Source: Tetmemena sp. SeJ-2015
Taxonomy: Eukaryota; Ciliophora; Spirotrichea; Sporadotrichida; Oxytrichidae
DNA length: 64,000 nucleotides
Assembly (NCBI GenBank): GCA_027382625.1
Contig: JAJKFJ010021722.1
Coordinates: 124,001 to 188,000, forward strand
Direction: 5' to 3'
Below, piece after piece: positions 1 to 11,285 of this stretch; the first letter of the stretch is position 1; every line of letters starts with the position of its first letter. The translations under genes were made by a program, and so were the position numbers. The notes below the pieces were generated by a model. The model searched no databases, was not told where the DNA came from, and was given only the letters and a program-made list of their open reading frames with translations.

Positions 1-1290
1 TTTGTCTTGATCATTATCGAAGTAGAGATTATCTCTGACTGCTTTCTTGAGAATGCGATGGTGGTTTATAATTTCATTCTCATATATGGAGTCAATGCCA
101 CTGCTTTGATCATCTCCCTCCTCTGGTATATTCTCAAGTCTCTCTCCTTCATTTTAATAGTTTTCTTTCTCATTATTTGCACCTCCTCTAATACTTGCAA
201 ACTATTTATCTATAGTGCGCGTCTTTTTGGGTTATTTTTAGCTTGTTTTAAGTAGCTCTAAGATGACTATTTGAGTTTGGAGTCTCTCTATCTGTGTTTT
301 TAGATCTGATAAAATATCTTCTTGTCTTTTTTCAACCACCAATAAGATCCGAGAGGGGTTGTTGTCGTCCAAAAATGCAGCGTAGATTATTCTCTTGCAA
401 ATTTTTAATTTGATTTGATTTATCTTTTATATATTTATAATCAATGCAGTTAAACAGTTAAAACATAAGTTTTAGGTATTTAAGAGCACTGCTCATTAAA
501 AAATGTTTCACTTTATATTCTGAGAAGAACAAGCAATTTAAACAGAAATATACATAAATCATCATCTTACCATTTTTTATCAAATTAATTATTAAGAAAA
601 TTAATTTGATCTCTTGCTGTAGCTATCAACATCATACTCAGTGAGCATAATTGGAAGATTGGTGTGCTTATTGTAGCACAGGACTTTAAGGTTTCTCTCA
701 CTTGCTACTAAGAAGTACTTCTTGTCAAATTAAATAAATTCATACACTCATATAGGTTTAGAATAAAGTGCAACAATATAATTCGTAGTTATTTCTGAAG
801 CCTCGTTTCTTCTTTTAGCTAAATGAGAGATGGTGAATAGGGTGGTCATTTTTCAAACGAAAGACAATACCCCCTTCTTCCTCTGATACCACTTTCTCTT
901 AGCCTTTGGCATTAGTTTTAATCAGTCTCGAGTTTAGTGGAGATGGTCTTACATAAGTATCACTATCACTCAGACCCATTGAGGAAACTCTATCTACTCT
1001 ATCAGGTACTAGGCTTCTCCCATTTCACCTATCAGCAAGGATAAAGTTATCTTCATACCCTCTTCTCATTCCATTACTCTAAAACACAAAGTTTTAACTT
1101 AAATCTAAAACTTTCAAGCAAATGTAATAACCTTTACCTAGGACTCCTCAGTTTGGAAATCAGGATTGAAGTACATAAATGATTTATTCTTTAGTTGCTG
1201 CGTGCTAATGATGCTTCTTTTGCCTCTATTGTTAAACTAAGAGGGACGAGGTACCTCCACTATTTCATTTTACACTTAACAGCACATTAT
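1..1290 (-). CDS. Unrecognised protein, left end cut, with three IESs and one intron
   Basis: Reading the minus strand with TAA/TAG as Gln gives one continuous protein once three IESs (391-609, 728-761, 999-1028) and a GT-AG intron near 1080-1139 are removed. Recognisable stretches are DKKYFLVASERN, YCCTLFDKKYFLV and IIYAAFLDDNNPSRILLVV. The last part, toward position 1, is acidic and low in complexity (NIPEEGDDQSSGIDSIYENE). The hydrophobic strand pattern DKKYFLVASE..LKVLCY recalls a beta-propeller blade, but I cannot assign a family. The C-terminus lies outside the window. No convincing ATG was found: the frame stays open upstream of 1260 into AT-rich DNA, so the first MDS may end there or lie elsewhere. 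Confidence 0.7.
391..609. other. IES, pointer TCTCTTGC
   Basis: TCTCTTGC occurs at 391-398 and 610-617. Removing 391-609 (219 bp, AT-rich) fuses VDSYSKR to IIYAAF in frame in the minus-strand gene. This is the longest simple IES seen in the window. Confidence 0.85.
728..761. other. IES, pointer AAT
   Basis: AAT occurs at 728-730 and 762-764. Removal of 34 bp joins CCTLF to DKKYFLV in the minus-strand gene. The pointer is short, so the exact boundary is less certain. Confidence 0.6.
999..1028. other. IES, pointer CTATCAG
   Basis: CTATCAG occurs at 999-1005 and 1029-1035. Deleting the 30-bp unit removes an in-frame TGA and joins FILAD to RVDRVSSMG in the minus-strand gene. Confidence 0.8.
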
Positions 1291-2262
1291 AACATATGCA
1301 TTTACATACTCTATTTAATAGCACATTTAGTTCCCCATTTTAAATAATATTTACGTACTATATTGCAAATAGCATATCATAGCATGCTACTATACTTTTC
1401 TTTTAAAAATAGAAATTCGTCATTAAAATTATTGCTCCATAATTTCATTTCTCATTTTGAAAAAAAAAAATACTTTAAGATATAATTCCCTATCTCAAAA
1501 CGTCCGAATTAGTACTATTTTTGTAATTTAATATAAGATTCCGAATGGATTAAGTTTTTGTTGCCTTATTTTTTGGTGAATGAGCTATGATCAATGCATT
1601 TGATCGAATAGTAAGTAGATATTTTGAATGGATTTGAGGCATATATTATTAAGATATATTTATTTGTGAATCTCTAATATGATATTTGACTGATAGAAGA
1701 AGAGACTTATAAAATAAATAAATGCTGTAGAATAATTAACTCCCCTAGCCAAAGGAAAGCCACTCATCTCTCACTCCTTCTTTCAGCCTCAATCGCTCTC
1801 CTAATCTGCCTGATCCTCCTACATTCGCCAACTCAAGTTTACTTCCAATTACTATTCCCAATGCCCAAGGATAGAATACAAAAATATAATCATCTTTAGT
1901 TTAATATAAACATATAGGAAATTATATAATACTAAACAAGTTATATGAAAATATGAGATTTTATTTTTAGCCAATTAAATTGCACTTGGCGCTATTTACA
2001 CATCTGGTTTAATAAAAAAAAACAAAACATAATAAATATGACTCAAAGAGAAGCATGGATAAATTAATCATTAATCTCCTCATAAAACTCTTAAACCCAG
2101 ATTTGTAGTACAAATTTATTTTTTAGGAATTTTGAGATTATCTAATCTCACTAAATAAGAAATACCCTTATCTCATTATCATTAAAGCATGATCAATTTG
2201 GGAGAAAATTAATAGCTGATTTAATTCTACTATATATAATTTAAAATGAATTTAGAGAGAAT
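1291..2262. other. AT-rich interval with one possible coding fragment
   Basis: Mostly AT-rich DNA without a supportable gene. One stretch, about 1739-1875, has clearly higher GC and is open on both strands. Its plus-strand reading is Ser/Pro-rich (SFSLNRSPNLPDPPTF), typical of ciliate disordered protein, and could be an orphan MDS. Confidence 0.45.
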
Positions 2263-4513
2263 ATGGCCATCAATAAAGCAGCTTACGACTACAACATTGA
2301 TGACGATGAGCTTGGAGAAAATGATTTTGAGCCTCTCTCAATATTACAATCTCAACCTATGCACAAACTATATTTAAAAGAATTTTAATTTAACCTCCTC
2401 AAGAAAATTAATGATTAGAAAATTCATCTTAAATCCTGCCTCCTCATTTAGCATATTCCTCTTAATAAAGATAAGGCCCAGCACTCTTGAGTCCCTTCAA
2501 AGATCTAGATGATGATGAGACTAGTCAGACCAACATGAACATGAACAATATTTCATTTTCTCAGCAATAGGAAATAGACAATAACAAATAAATCCAAATT
2601 TAGCATGAAGCTAATCTTCAAAAAAAGAAGTTCTCTACATAAGCTCACTATGACAGGCTGCTACTCAAAAATCTCTCATCTAACTTTTATATTAGCAAAA
2701 ATCCTAATTTTACCTAATTTAAACCAAGAAATGAATAAGACTAGTCCGCTAAAGGAAAATAATGACTTCTTAAACCAAAGGCTTGCTGAAATAGCCAGGA
2801 AAAACGAAACTGAAAGACCTTAGTAAAACAACAAGCCTGACTATATGATGCAAAAGTATCCAACTTTATTCTTTGTTAATGTTGCTACGTTAAACTTTCT
2901 CAGATTAGAAAATGGGGAAGGAATTAAGAATTACTAATGTGTATGACTACAAGAAAGAAGTAGATCACATGGCTGACAGAGCTAAGCAAGATGCCATTTT
3001 AGATTGTCAAATTTATCTCCACTTTTAATCCTTATGTTTTATTAGATGTAAAGAAGGAGATCAAGAAAATCTTAGACAGTAAGACTAGTTTCTATCAAAT
3101 GCTCAGTCACAAAATCCACGGAAAGCAGAAACCCTTGGAGGAACACGAGTATGACTAAGTCCTTGAGGAAAGTACAATTTAAAGAGATAATTAAACTAAT
3201 CAGTTCCGACAAAACTGGAGCTACATTTCATAAAATGCCAAAAGCAGTTATGGAGTGTAAAGCTGAAACAATAAAAGATTCGATAAGGCACTTAGTGAGT
3301 AGAGATTTTATTTTTCACTTCCTATTTTTCTTTTTAATTAATTAGATCTAGGAAAATAATTGATTACCAACAACCTATTGAAGATAAAAGGGAGCTTGAT
3401 GCGTAGCCAACGGCTTTAAATCTAACCTATGGGCAGATAATTAATCAATACACTAAAAATCCCATAAAAACTCACAATTCAAGACTGCCTGGTCTGCTTT
3501 ACAAGTAATTATATTGAACTTTATATGCTTTATTTACAAGCACCTTGATTAAACATTAGAATACTATGATAATAAAATTCAAGTGGAGAAGTATATAAAC
3601 GCGCACTAAGCTGGCACAGTAAACTATAATGCAGAAGCGTCAACTCTATTGCCCTTGAAATCAGAATATAGAGAGACAGGTTATAACCCATAGAATCCTC
3701 TTGGAGTACATGATACTCTCAAGCGCTATGATCATATCATCAAGAATAAACGCTATGACTAGGTTATGCAAATTGAGTATGATCATTTTAACTCAAATTA
3801 TAATAGCAAAGCTAAGATCTTGAGCAGATGGAGAGACTTTCAGACTACCATAGAGAGCATAAGCCATAATATTACCCCTAGAATCCAGAGGCAAGCCACA
3901 ATCTTATTATCTTATAATTATTTGATCGATAAGAATTCTTAAATCTTTACTACCTGAGGTAATTATTTTTTGATTGATTTTATGAATGTGTATAATTCTG
4001 CTTTTGAAACTTACTAGAACAACTTAGTGAAGATGCTTTATTTATATAGGATATTGCATTGTTTGTATGCCTATAAAGCCCAAACTTGCGATAAATTTCC
4101 AACCCAAAGAGTACGTCAATCACGCTAATAACAGCACATTCTATTTAATAAGCGAATAAAATACTTTGTTATTGGATAATAGGATTAAGTTTAAATTAAT
4201 TCTAGAATCTGGCAAGAGAAATGATATCCTTGTAACCGAAACAAAAGGCCAAAGAGACTTTAATCAAGGACGACTATGAGTTTTAATATCTGAATAAATT
4301 TGAATTAAATTGCTATGTATTCAACCCTGCTGAGAGGAAAATGCTTCCAGAACAAGAAAGAGATGTCATATTCGTTAGGAAGAATATATTATAAAAACAC
4401 TTATAAATATATCAGATATTAAGAATAGAGATCCCATGAGGCAAAGTAAAAGCCAATAGTAAAGAAACAGGTCAATTTATAGCAATAAAATAGATGTCAG
4501 AAACCTCAAATGA
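2263..4513 (+). CDS. Unrecognised protein of about 600 aa, rich in IESs
   Basis: Starts at ATG 2263 (MAINKAAYDYNIDDDELGEN) and stops at TGA 4511-4513. It needs at least eight IES removals plus two GT-AG introns (about 3299-3345 and 3509-3544). Every in-frame TGA but the last disappears when a direct-repeat pointer unit is deleted. The N-terminus is acidic, followed by a basic helical part (NDFLNQRLAEIARKNE), a Tyr/Asn-rich middle (TLEYYDNKIQVEKYINAH) and a Lys/Arg-rich tail ending NKIDVRNLK. No family is recognised; a structural ciliary or cytoskeletal role would only be a guess. One +1 shift near 4230 has no pointer that I could identify. An extra in-frame repeat CCTCCTC (2394, 2439) may mark another, frame-neutral IES. 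Confidence 0.75.
2467..2498. other. IES, pointer AAAGAT
   Basis: AAAGAT at 2467-2472 and 2499-2504. Removal of 32 bp eliminates a TGA and joins IPLNKD to LDDDETSQ. Confidence 0.8.
2730..2760. other. IES, pointer AATGA
   Basis: AATGA at 2730-2734 and 2761-2765. Removal of 31 bp joins TQFKPRN to DFLNQRLAE. Confidence 0.8.
2878..2935. other. IES, pointer AATGT
   Basis: AATGT at 2878-2882 and 2936-2940. Removal of 58 bp joins PTLFFVN to VYDYKKEVDH. Confidence 0.8.
2999..3041. other. IES, pointer TTAGAT
   Basis: TTAGAT at 2999-3004 and 3042-3047. Removal of 43 bp joins KQDAIL to DVKKEIKK. Confidence 0.8.
3210..3238. other. IES, pointer CAAAA
   Basis: CAAAA at 3210-3214 and 3239-3243. Removal of 29 bp joins TNQFRQ to KQLWSVKL and restores the phase of the following intron. 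Confidence 0.75.
3915..3959. other. IES, pointer TAATTATTT
   Basis: The 9-bp repeat TAATTATTT is at 3915-3923 and 3960-3968. Removing 45 bp deletes an apparent stop (TGA 3955) and shows that the reading frame continues to 4513 as one gene. Confidence 0.8.
4033..4066. other. IES, pointer ATGC
   Basis: ATGC at 4033-4036 and 4067-4070. Removal of 34 bp joins YQNNLVKM to PIKPKLAINF. Confidence 0.75.
4380..4420. other. IES, pointer AAGAATA
   Basis: AAGAATA at 4380-4386 and 4421-4427. Removal of 41 bp joins DVIFVRK to NRDPMRQSK and leads to the true stop at 4511. Confidence 0.8.
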
Positions 4514-4700
4514 AGACTTTAATAAAGAAAAACTTATTTTCCTTTTTTCTTAAAACCATTAAAATATTGAAATTTGATATTAGTCTCTCCCAAATGTTTT
4601 CAGCTAAGTGACTAAAATATCGAAATTATATTTGGTTAATTATAACATAAAATCTAAAGTAGTATAAACAAACACCCGACGAATTCAGATCGAAAGAAAA

Positions 4701-7700
4701 ATGACTTCAATTTAAGAACTAGAAAGAGTCCACCTCAGATTCATCAATGTAAAGGATGATGCAAGACTCACAGACATCCTTTCTAAAATCCTTCCTAAGT
4801 AAGCTATCTCAATATTATCTAATGCCACTTGTAGCATTAATAAAATCATATCATTAATATTAGCATGATTAACGTGTATTTTGAGAAAGATTTGGAAAAT
4901 GCAGTCCTTGATGGTAATCCAAAGATTTAGGCACTCAACCAAATCCTCGACCATCTTCATTTTTAACACTCTCTTTTCATAAATATCTTCACATGAGAAT
5001 CTAGAATTCTACTCTTGTAAACCCACCTTGGTCTCAATTGATAGACCTTCTCAATTAAGAGGCTTTCTACACCTTCCATAATTTGGCTATAAGAGAGCAT
5101 GGTCTTACTCGTCTCTTTGAATTCATCTTCGCTTCATACTCTCGTATCTAAGAATCAAATGATCAAGCTTTTTTCCACTCATTACTTTTGACTCTCGAAA
5201 ATGAAGAAATTAAGCTGTAACTTAAAGGAAGACTCTACTTGCTTCTTTTGCACCGATTCACTCACTATCTTAGGATGAATGAGTTTCCCAAAATTGCTCA
5301 ATTATTAGAGCCTATAATGACTGAATCCCTGAAGAAAGCTTTCTTATAGATGAGTTTGTATTTCTTGGTTAACAAGGTTCACCCTAATGGAGTTTAGCCT
5401 ACACTTGCTAATTCTTTCAGAAATCATCTAGAAGAGTTAGCACAAAGATTCAGAGATCCACTTAAAGAGACCTAAACTCAGTTTGAGCAGAATTATGAAG
5501 AAGTTGTCCTGAGATTAGTAGGTACTGCTCAGCTATTCTCTGCGGAAGATCAAATCCCATTACTGTTGGTAGCTAATCTGAGCTCGATCAACAGAACTAG
5601 AGATCAGGCTGATATGAGTTTACGAAGTGTCATCTAAACTATAAACACTAGAAGCAATACTACTACATCGGAGAGGATTTACTAAGCTCATATTTAATGA
5701 GGCCTACTTCTTCGTAGATTTCCCTGATAGAGAAGACCAGGGATTAGCTCCATTTGACCCTGCTCATTAGGTTAAACTTATTGATTATTTGGTCAAATTT
5801 GAGTGCTCTGCAAATCAACTGCCCTATAATTAAAGACTTATCTACCACTGTCTCTTTTCAGGCATGTCATAACAGATGGAGAAAATAGGTCTCAACTTTA
5901 TTATCATAAGAGGAAATTTTTTTATTAAGTTTTATTGTCCACATGATCAGATTCTCAGATTTAGAGAACGCTTCAAATGTGAGCTTCCTTCGCCAAACTT
6001 TTAAACAAATCAATCGACCAATCGATTTCAATGCATTTCATCTATATTAAGCTATTAAAGACGAATTTCAAATATTCTAGAGAGTGTTTCTTAAATTCCT
6101 GTTTGACAGAAAAGCGTACATGCAAGACCTGAGTTCTAAAGGCCTGTCTATGATCTATAACATGGGATCCCCAGAGGCAAAGAAGTAGCTCGTTGAGTCA
6201 CTCTCTAAGACATTAGCAGGAGAGAAGGATACTTTAGAACACAAGGAAAAGGATGAAAACAATGAGAATTCAAACTTATATTCCTCTTTGTTTTTATCTC
6301 TAATATGAGCTCCTGTTAGAATTTAAAGACAATACCTCAACAGAGCAAAGAGAAAAGCTGAAGACTTACAAAGATCTGTGCAATATAGCAGATGAGTTAG
6401 GCCACAGAGAGCTTATCTATTAGTTCCTTGAAAGTCATAGGCATCTTTCTCAGTATGAGGATATCAAGAATGCTGCTAAAGGTCTCAATAGAATAATAAT
6501 GCTAGATGAATAACTGAGAGCAGACCTATTGAGGATAGCACCTAAGATATTGCTCATGTCCTATGATCACAACCAAGGAGTTTAATAAACTATGAGAGAC
6601 CTCTGGAGTAGCATAGTAGAGGTCGAGAAAGAAGAGCAGATAATCAATGATAGGTGGAAGGAAATATTCGATGAGGCAATGAGAGGTCTATCTCATAAGG
6701 AATACAGAAGAAGGCAGTCTAGTTCTCTGGCTCTCAGTGACTTGCTGTCTAAAAGAGAATGGACTTAGGTTAAAACTAAGTTTAGAGATTTGTTCTTACA
6801 AGCTTTCGTCCTCTTAGATCTAATCTTCATTAATTGAAAATTATAGATGACGACAAGGATACAGTAAAGAAGGCTGCATTCTAGCTTGTCTAAACTCTGA
6901 AAAGATTTACTCTTAAGAATGGCAACATTTACACGAATAGCAATGTGGAGGAATTGGAGGAAATCTTATCAATAGTCTTCCCTATGATACTTAATGAGAC
7001 TATGAAATCTACTATCAAAGGAGTCTCGCTAATATCAATAGACATCCTTTTCGACCTACTCAAGACCACTTAAAACCAGGGCATGATGCAGAAGTTAAAA
7101 ATCCAGAATAAGTACGAGAGACAGCTCGTCTTTAACTACAACTCTGAGCAGAAAATGAAGGAAATTCTTAATAAGTTCTTAGATAAGATCATTATAGAGG
7201 TCATAGCAAACATAAGTCTAATGAATAAGGGCGATGAGTATTTGAACTACATAGAGCAATATGCTGCGATGCATGGCATGAAGTCTACAAACTCGAACAG
7301 AAACAAGAATGGAATATCTGAGCAGGAGATTAATGAATACAAGGTAAAGTACACCAAGGACTCATCGAGGGGAGAGATACTCAAGATTTGCAGAGATCAA
7401 ATGACTACTGAGACTTTTGACAAGGTCCTTAATCAGTTGATTGTATTCATCAGAACTGGACACGATAATCTTACTAAGTCAACTGCCATAGAATTTATCA
7501 AAGACATCATTCTAGAGAATAAACTTACTCTCATTGGGCCTTAGAATTCTAGAAAAATAGCTCAGAAGCTGATAGAAGTTTATACAATGAACTCAGTTAA
7601 CAACGTCTTGGGTTTAAAAGATTCAATCAAGCTGCTCTATGCTCAACTTTTGGGACTACAGTTCAAGATTCTTAGAGAATTCCCCAATACTGTAAAGCAA

Positions 7701-10700
7701 GTCATTTTTACTATTTAAGAAATGCGTTTTGATATTCATTGATAGCGTCGTCCAACTCCCTAAAGAGCTAGAGTATCTTATATGCTTGAATGTGTATGAG
7801 ATCTCCAAGAATTTGCCAGAAGAAATGCTGAAACAAGATTAAGGAAAAATATTCAAGCAAGCAATTCCTCTAATGTACATCAATCGATTTAAGCTTGAGG
7901 ATCATGCCATTAAGACTTTAAGCAAAAAGGCTTATTAGTATATCCAAGATCATGTTTCCCAACTCACTGAAGCAAATCAAGAAGAGATATTCGTTATGGT
8001 CAGAGAATGGCTAAACTCCCCACAGTATGATGATAGAGTTTCTGCATCTCTGGCTCTGCAAGATCTAGTGGTGAAGTTGTCAGAAGATGACGTGAGGAAT
8101 TCCAGCACCGTCAATGACCTCATGATTTAGCTGTAGGATTTAATAGCGGGAAAGCACTTTAACTAAAAGGAGCTGATTATAGATGGGTACCTGGCTTTGC
8201 TAAAACTTAATCGCAAGTATGTTAATGATGAGGCATACATCAATAAGCAAGTTGAAATATGTATTGCCTCCATCTAAAAATACACTGAGTCGAAACCCTA
8301 GTACAAAATTAAGGTAATCTATCTCCTAAACTAGATCTTTAACATATGCCCAGTTGTTTACCCTTAACTCAAAGAAAGAATTATATAATAAAGCATTTTA
8401 TATAAATGCATATTTTTTTTTAATTTTCGAGATAATCTTCCAAGAATTAAGTTAATCAGTAAGGAAGATTAGTGAGAAGGCTTCTTTAATTGAGAGCTCA
8501 GACGAGTTTGAAGAGAAAAAAGAAGAGGAGAAAGTAGTATAACAAACTGCAACTCTCTCTTTTGAGAATATACCACTGGTATCTTCCTCTAGATAAGAGA
8601 TAGAGTAATTCTGTTAACTTAGTCAAGCCTACTACAACAAAACAAACTGGATGGTGCGTCACTCCATAGTCAAAGCTAGCAGTCAACTATAAATTATATT
8701 TTCTATAAACTCTTAAAGATAAAAAAGGAAGAAATAACTGCAGTTATGATTGAATTCACTAGAAATCTCATCCATATAATATCTGAAGTAGGAGAGAAAT
8801 AAACATTGAAATTTATTATGATAATTATCTTTTGATTAAATATGATAGTAACTTAGGGTTGATAAGTGAGATGATTCTTGCATACACAAAGAAGCAAAGG
8901 AATCATGATCAAAACACAGTAGATGCTATTCTTAACATTCTAGAACTCATTTAACAAAAGGGCTAAGAAAGTTTAAAGAAAAACAATGACCTCATCAAAA
9001 GAAATATTGGATTATGATCATACAAAGAGTGTGTTTGAGCAAGTATAATTCTATATATAATAATTTCACTAATTTCATAAGTTTCTTTTTTAAACTTCTA
9101 TACATAGATTTTTAGTTCTTAAACTTTGAACAAGATAGCACAAGACCAAAATTATATGCCTGAGAGTATAGGTCTTGCTTTGAAGTTGATTGCTGATATG
9201 GGACTTAAGAACTATGCAGCTATAAATGATGACATAGAAATAGCCATCACCATATTTTAGAGACTGAAGGACAGAGTAGTTGACCTGGAGCATGATGGAA
9301 TTCTTGGAATAAGAAGTGACTTGGAGGCTTTAAGCTATATTGAGGCCTTGAATAAATTGAGAGAGTGCTATCAATAGCACTTAAAGGACACTAATAAGAG
9401 AAATATGCTAGAACTCAAAAATGTTTTCACTTGCTATATATTAATTCTAGAGTCATTTGTGCTAAATTACCTAAACAAGGAGGGCATGAAATGTAATCCT
9501 GAGATTACATACTTCAATTTTATAATGTCTCATTTTTCTGTTTATTTTTACTTGCTGTTCTTGTATTTAAGCAAACTTGACATGGGAGCTAACAACTCTT
9601 CAGTTTTGCTGTATTCCATTTTGCTTAAAGACCACGAGGATATCAAGATCAAGAAGGAAGCTATTCAATAGTTAGAAAATTTCGCCTTCCTGAAACTAAG
9701 AAAGGTAATAACAAAAACATTTTAAGGAGTTTCTTGAGGGATGTGGAGGCATATCTACACAGAAACAAAATGAACTATATTGAAATTGGCAGAGATGAAC
9801 ACTAATTCCAAGAGTTCCTTTCTTTTAACAATGATAATTTCTTCAATCATTTTTACATTATATGAGCAATTTACTTTGAGCTTTGTGGAGAAATTAGAGG
9901 AACTTACCCACTTTTCAATTCAGTTCTTCAAGAATGAACTAACTATTTAAGAAGATGAAAAGATGGATCTTGAGGATGGCTAGGAAGTGCAGGAAAAGTT
10001 GGAGCGATTACTCACTATGAATTTGAATCAAAACTATACCACCATTAAAATTACTTGTTTGTCTAACTTAGTTATAAATGAGTGTTTTATCATTAAATCA
10101 GACTTTTCCAGAGCTTTAGAAATGATTTAAGAGTATCTGGATCTCAAACCAGCAATTGGAGTGCTGCAATCAGTCGCACTCACTTTGATTTATAAGATCT
10201 CCCAAAACTCAACTCACCTCCATCATCGCGTTACCTCCCTCAAGATCATAATTAGAATCCTTAAATCTAACCCAGAAGGATAAAGCAACTTTTTGCAAAG
10301 TGTGATTTAGAATGTAACCTCACAAGAGAAATCAGTTGATAAGCTTAACCATGAAGCAAAGCTCAATCATTTATTCCAAGTTGCGCTGATCTTAACATAG
10401 AATGCAACAGAGGATAGTTAGAATACTAGAGCAGATATAGAAAATACTTTAAACCAGATGACTGAATCTATTCTCCTAAACACCAACTTATCTCCCAATA
10501 TTATAGAGCTCATCAAGTTCTTGGTAGTTAATTAAAGTATAGTTATAATAAATACTATATTACATTAGAAGTAGTCTGTTTGAGGAAAATAGGGCAGAGA
10601 GTTAATTTAAATGATAAAATACTCGGCCACGAAAAGCTCGAAAAAGTAATTCAAAGTCTTCTTAGTTTTGTCAAGAGAGGGGAAATAGATATCGTTTTCA

Positions 10701-11285
10701 GAAAGCATGTAAGAATTTCCCATTTATTAAAAGAAATTTAGATCCTCTAAAACTATGCTGGTATCCTTAAAAAGGCAGAGAAGGAATACATTCTGAGAAA
10801 GTAATAAGAACTTTAGGACGCTTTAATTCAACAAGATAATGTGGATTTGCAAGAGTAAAATTCTCAAGCTCTCGCCAAAGTAAGAACATTTAGGATCTTT
10901 ACGATAAATAGATGAACTTATATGTGTCTGAGGATTAGCTTTTGATTTTCAAATTTTAATTGAGTTTTATTTGCAATTATTATTTTTCTTATGCTTGAGC
11001 TTTTGATATACTCTAAATCTCTAGCAGAGAAAGTGTTTGCGAAGATAGATGAAAATATCACTCTTAACTTAAAAAGAAACTGCACCATTGCTCTTTATGC
11101 AGTTATAGAGCTTTTCGGAAAGAAATCTTAAGCTAAATATTTTTATAAAAAAGAAGGGGCAAAAGAATAGTTGAGATAAATAGAATCATAAATGTTTTCA
11201 CTACTTTATTGGCAAATTCTTGAGATTGGGAATTACAGGGATCAAGTTTTCAAAAGTTGACAAAGTGTTCATCGGCTCTAAATGA
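4701..11285 (+). CDS. ECM29: ECM29-like proteasome adaptor/scaffold, HEAT repeats
   Basis: ECM29 is a HEAT-repeat protein that binds the 26S proteasome and links or stabilises its core and cap. Start ATG 4701 (MTSIQELERVHLRF), stop TGA 11283. The N-terminus matches the family pattern (ELERVFLR..HAETDEQL..ILSKFLP). The middle holds HNQGVQQTMRDLWSSIV and SSSLALSDLLSKREW, the counterparts of GIRQAMTSIWNAL and SCLALNDLLRGR. The end (NLKRNCTIALYAVIELFGKK) matches the family C-terminus. After removal of about 15 IESs and an intron (9043-9107) the protein is near 1,900 aa, the usual family length. Without IES removal the locus looks like two overlapping genes at 8986-9017; the IES at 8965-8998 explains this. 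An ambiguous 22-bp insert (9702-9723 with pointer AAGG, or GT-AG 9705-9726) gives the same protein either way. Short unresolved shifts remain near 5975 and 8400-8470. Confidence 0.88.
4835..4851. other. Very short IES (17 bp), pointer CATTAATA
   Basis: CATTAATA at 4835-4842 and 4852-4859. Removal joins NATCSIN to ISMINVYFEKD in ECM29. Confidence 0.8.
4971..5011. other. IES, pointer CTCTT
   Basis: CTCTT at 4971-4975 and 5012-5016. Removal of 41 bp joins DHLHFQHS to LVNPPWSQL in ECM29. Confidence 0.8.
5680..5704. other. IES, pointer TACT
   Basis: TACT at 5680-5683 and 5705-5708. Removal of 25 bp joins TTSERIY to FFVDFPDRED in ECM29. Confidence 0.75.
6278..6302. other. IES, pointer ATAT
   Basis: ATAT at 6278-6281 and 6303-6306. 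Removal of 25 bp joins NENSNLY to ELLLEFKDN in ECM29. Confidence 0.75.
6815..6843. other. IES, pointer TAGAT
   Basis: TAGAT at 6815-6819 and 6844-6848. Removal of 29 bp deletes a TGA and joins QAFVLLD to DDKDTVKKAA, a conserved ECM29 segment. Confidence 0.85.
7702..7735. other. IES, pointer TCATT
   Basis: TCATT at 7702-7706 and 7736-7740. Removal of 34 bp joins NTVKQVI to DSVVQLPKEL in ECM29. Confidence 0.8.
8685..8707. other. IES, pointer AACT
   Basis: AACT at 8685-8688 and 8708-8711. Removal of 23 bp joins IVKASSQ to LLKIKKEEIT in ECM29. Confidence 0.75.
8784..8806. other. IES, pointer TGAA
   Basis: TGAA at 8784-8787 and 8807-8810. Removal of 23 bp joins NLIHIISE to IYYDNYLLIK in ECM29. 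Confidence 0.75.
8965..8998. other. IES, pointer AAGAAA
   Basis: AAGAAA at 8965-8970 and 8999-9004. Removal of 34 bp joins LIQQKGQE to ILDYDHTKSV, merging what otherwise looks like two overlapping genes. Confidence 0.75.
9770..9794. other. IES, pointer ATGAAC
   Basis: ATGAAC at 9770-9775 and 9795-9800. Removal of 25 bp joins STQKQNE to HQFQEFLSF in ECM29. Confidence 0.8.
9831..9861. other. IES, pointer ATGA
   Basis: ATGA at 9831-9834 and 9862-9865. Removal of 31 bp joins LSFNNE to QFTLSFVEKL in ECM29. Confidence 0.75.
10539..10588. other. IES, pointer ATAG
   Basis: ATAG at 10539-10542 and 10589-10592. Removal of 50 bp joins LVVNQSI to GQRVNLNDKI in ECM29. Confidence 0.75.
10937..10997. other. 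IES, pointer AGCTTTTGAT
   Basis: The 10-bp repeat is at 10937-10946 and 10998-11007. Removal of 61 bp joins LYVSEDQL to LIYSKSLAEK in ECM29. Confidence 0.85.

Noticed and set aside
3955..3982. Stop of one gene at 3955 and start of another at 3982
   Set aside because: A 9-bp pointer TAATTATTT spans the stop; removal gives one continuous frame to 4513.
4712..4969. Minus-strand frame at the ECM29 start
   Set aside because: It is antisense to a conserved ECM29 N-terminus and contains no family features.
8986..9017. Two overlapping same-strand genes (ECM29 end and a separate HEAT gene starting at ATG 8986)
   Set aside because: An IES with pointer AAGAAA (8965-8998) joins both frames, and the fused product has the length and C-terminus of ECM29.
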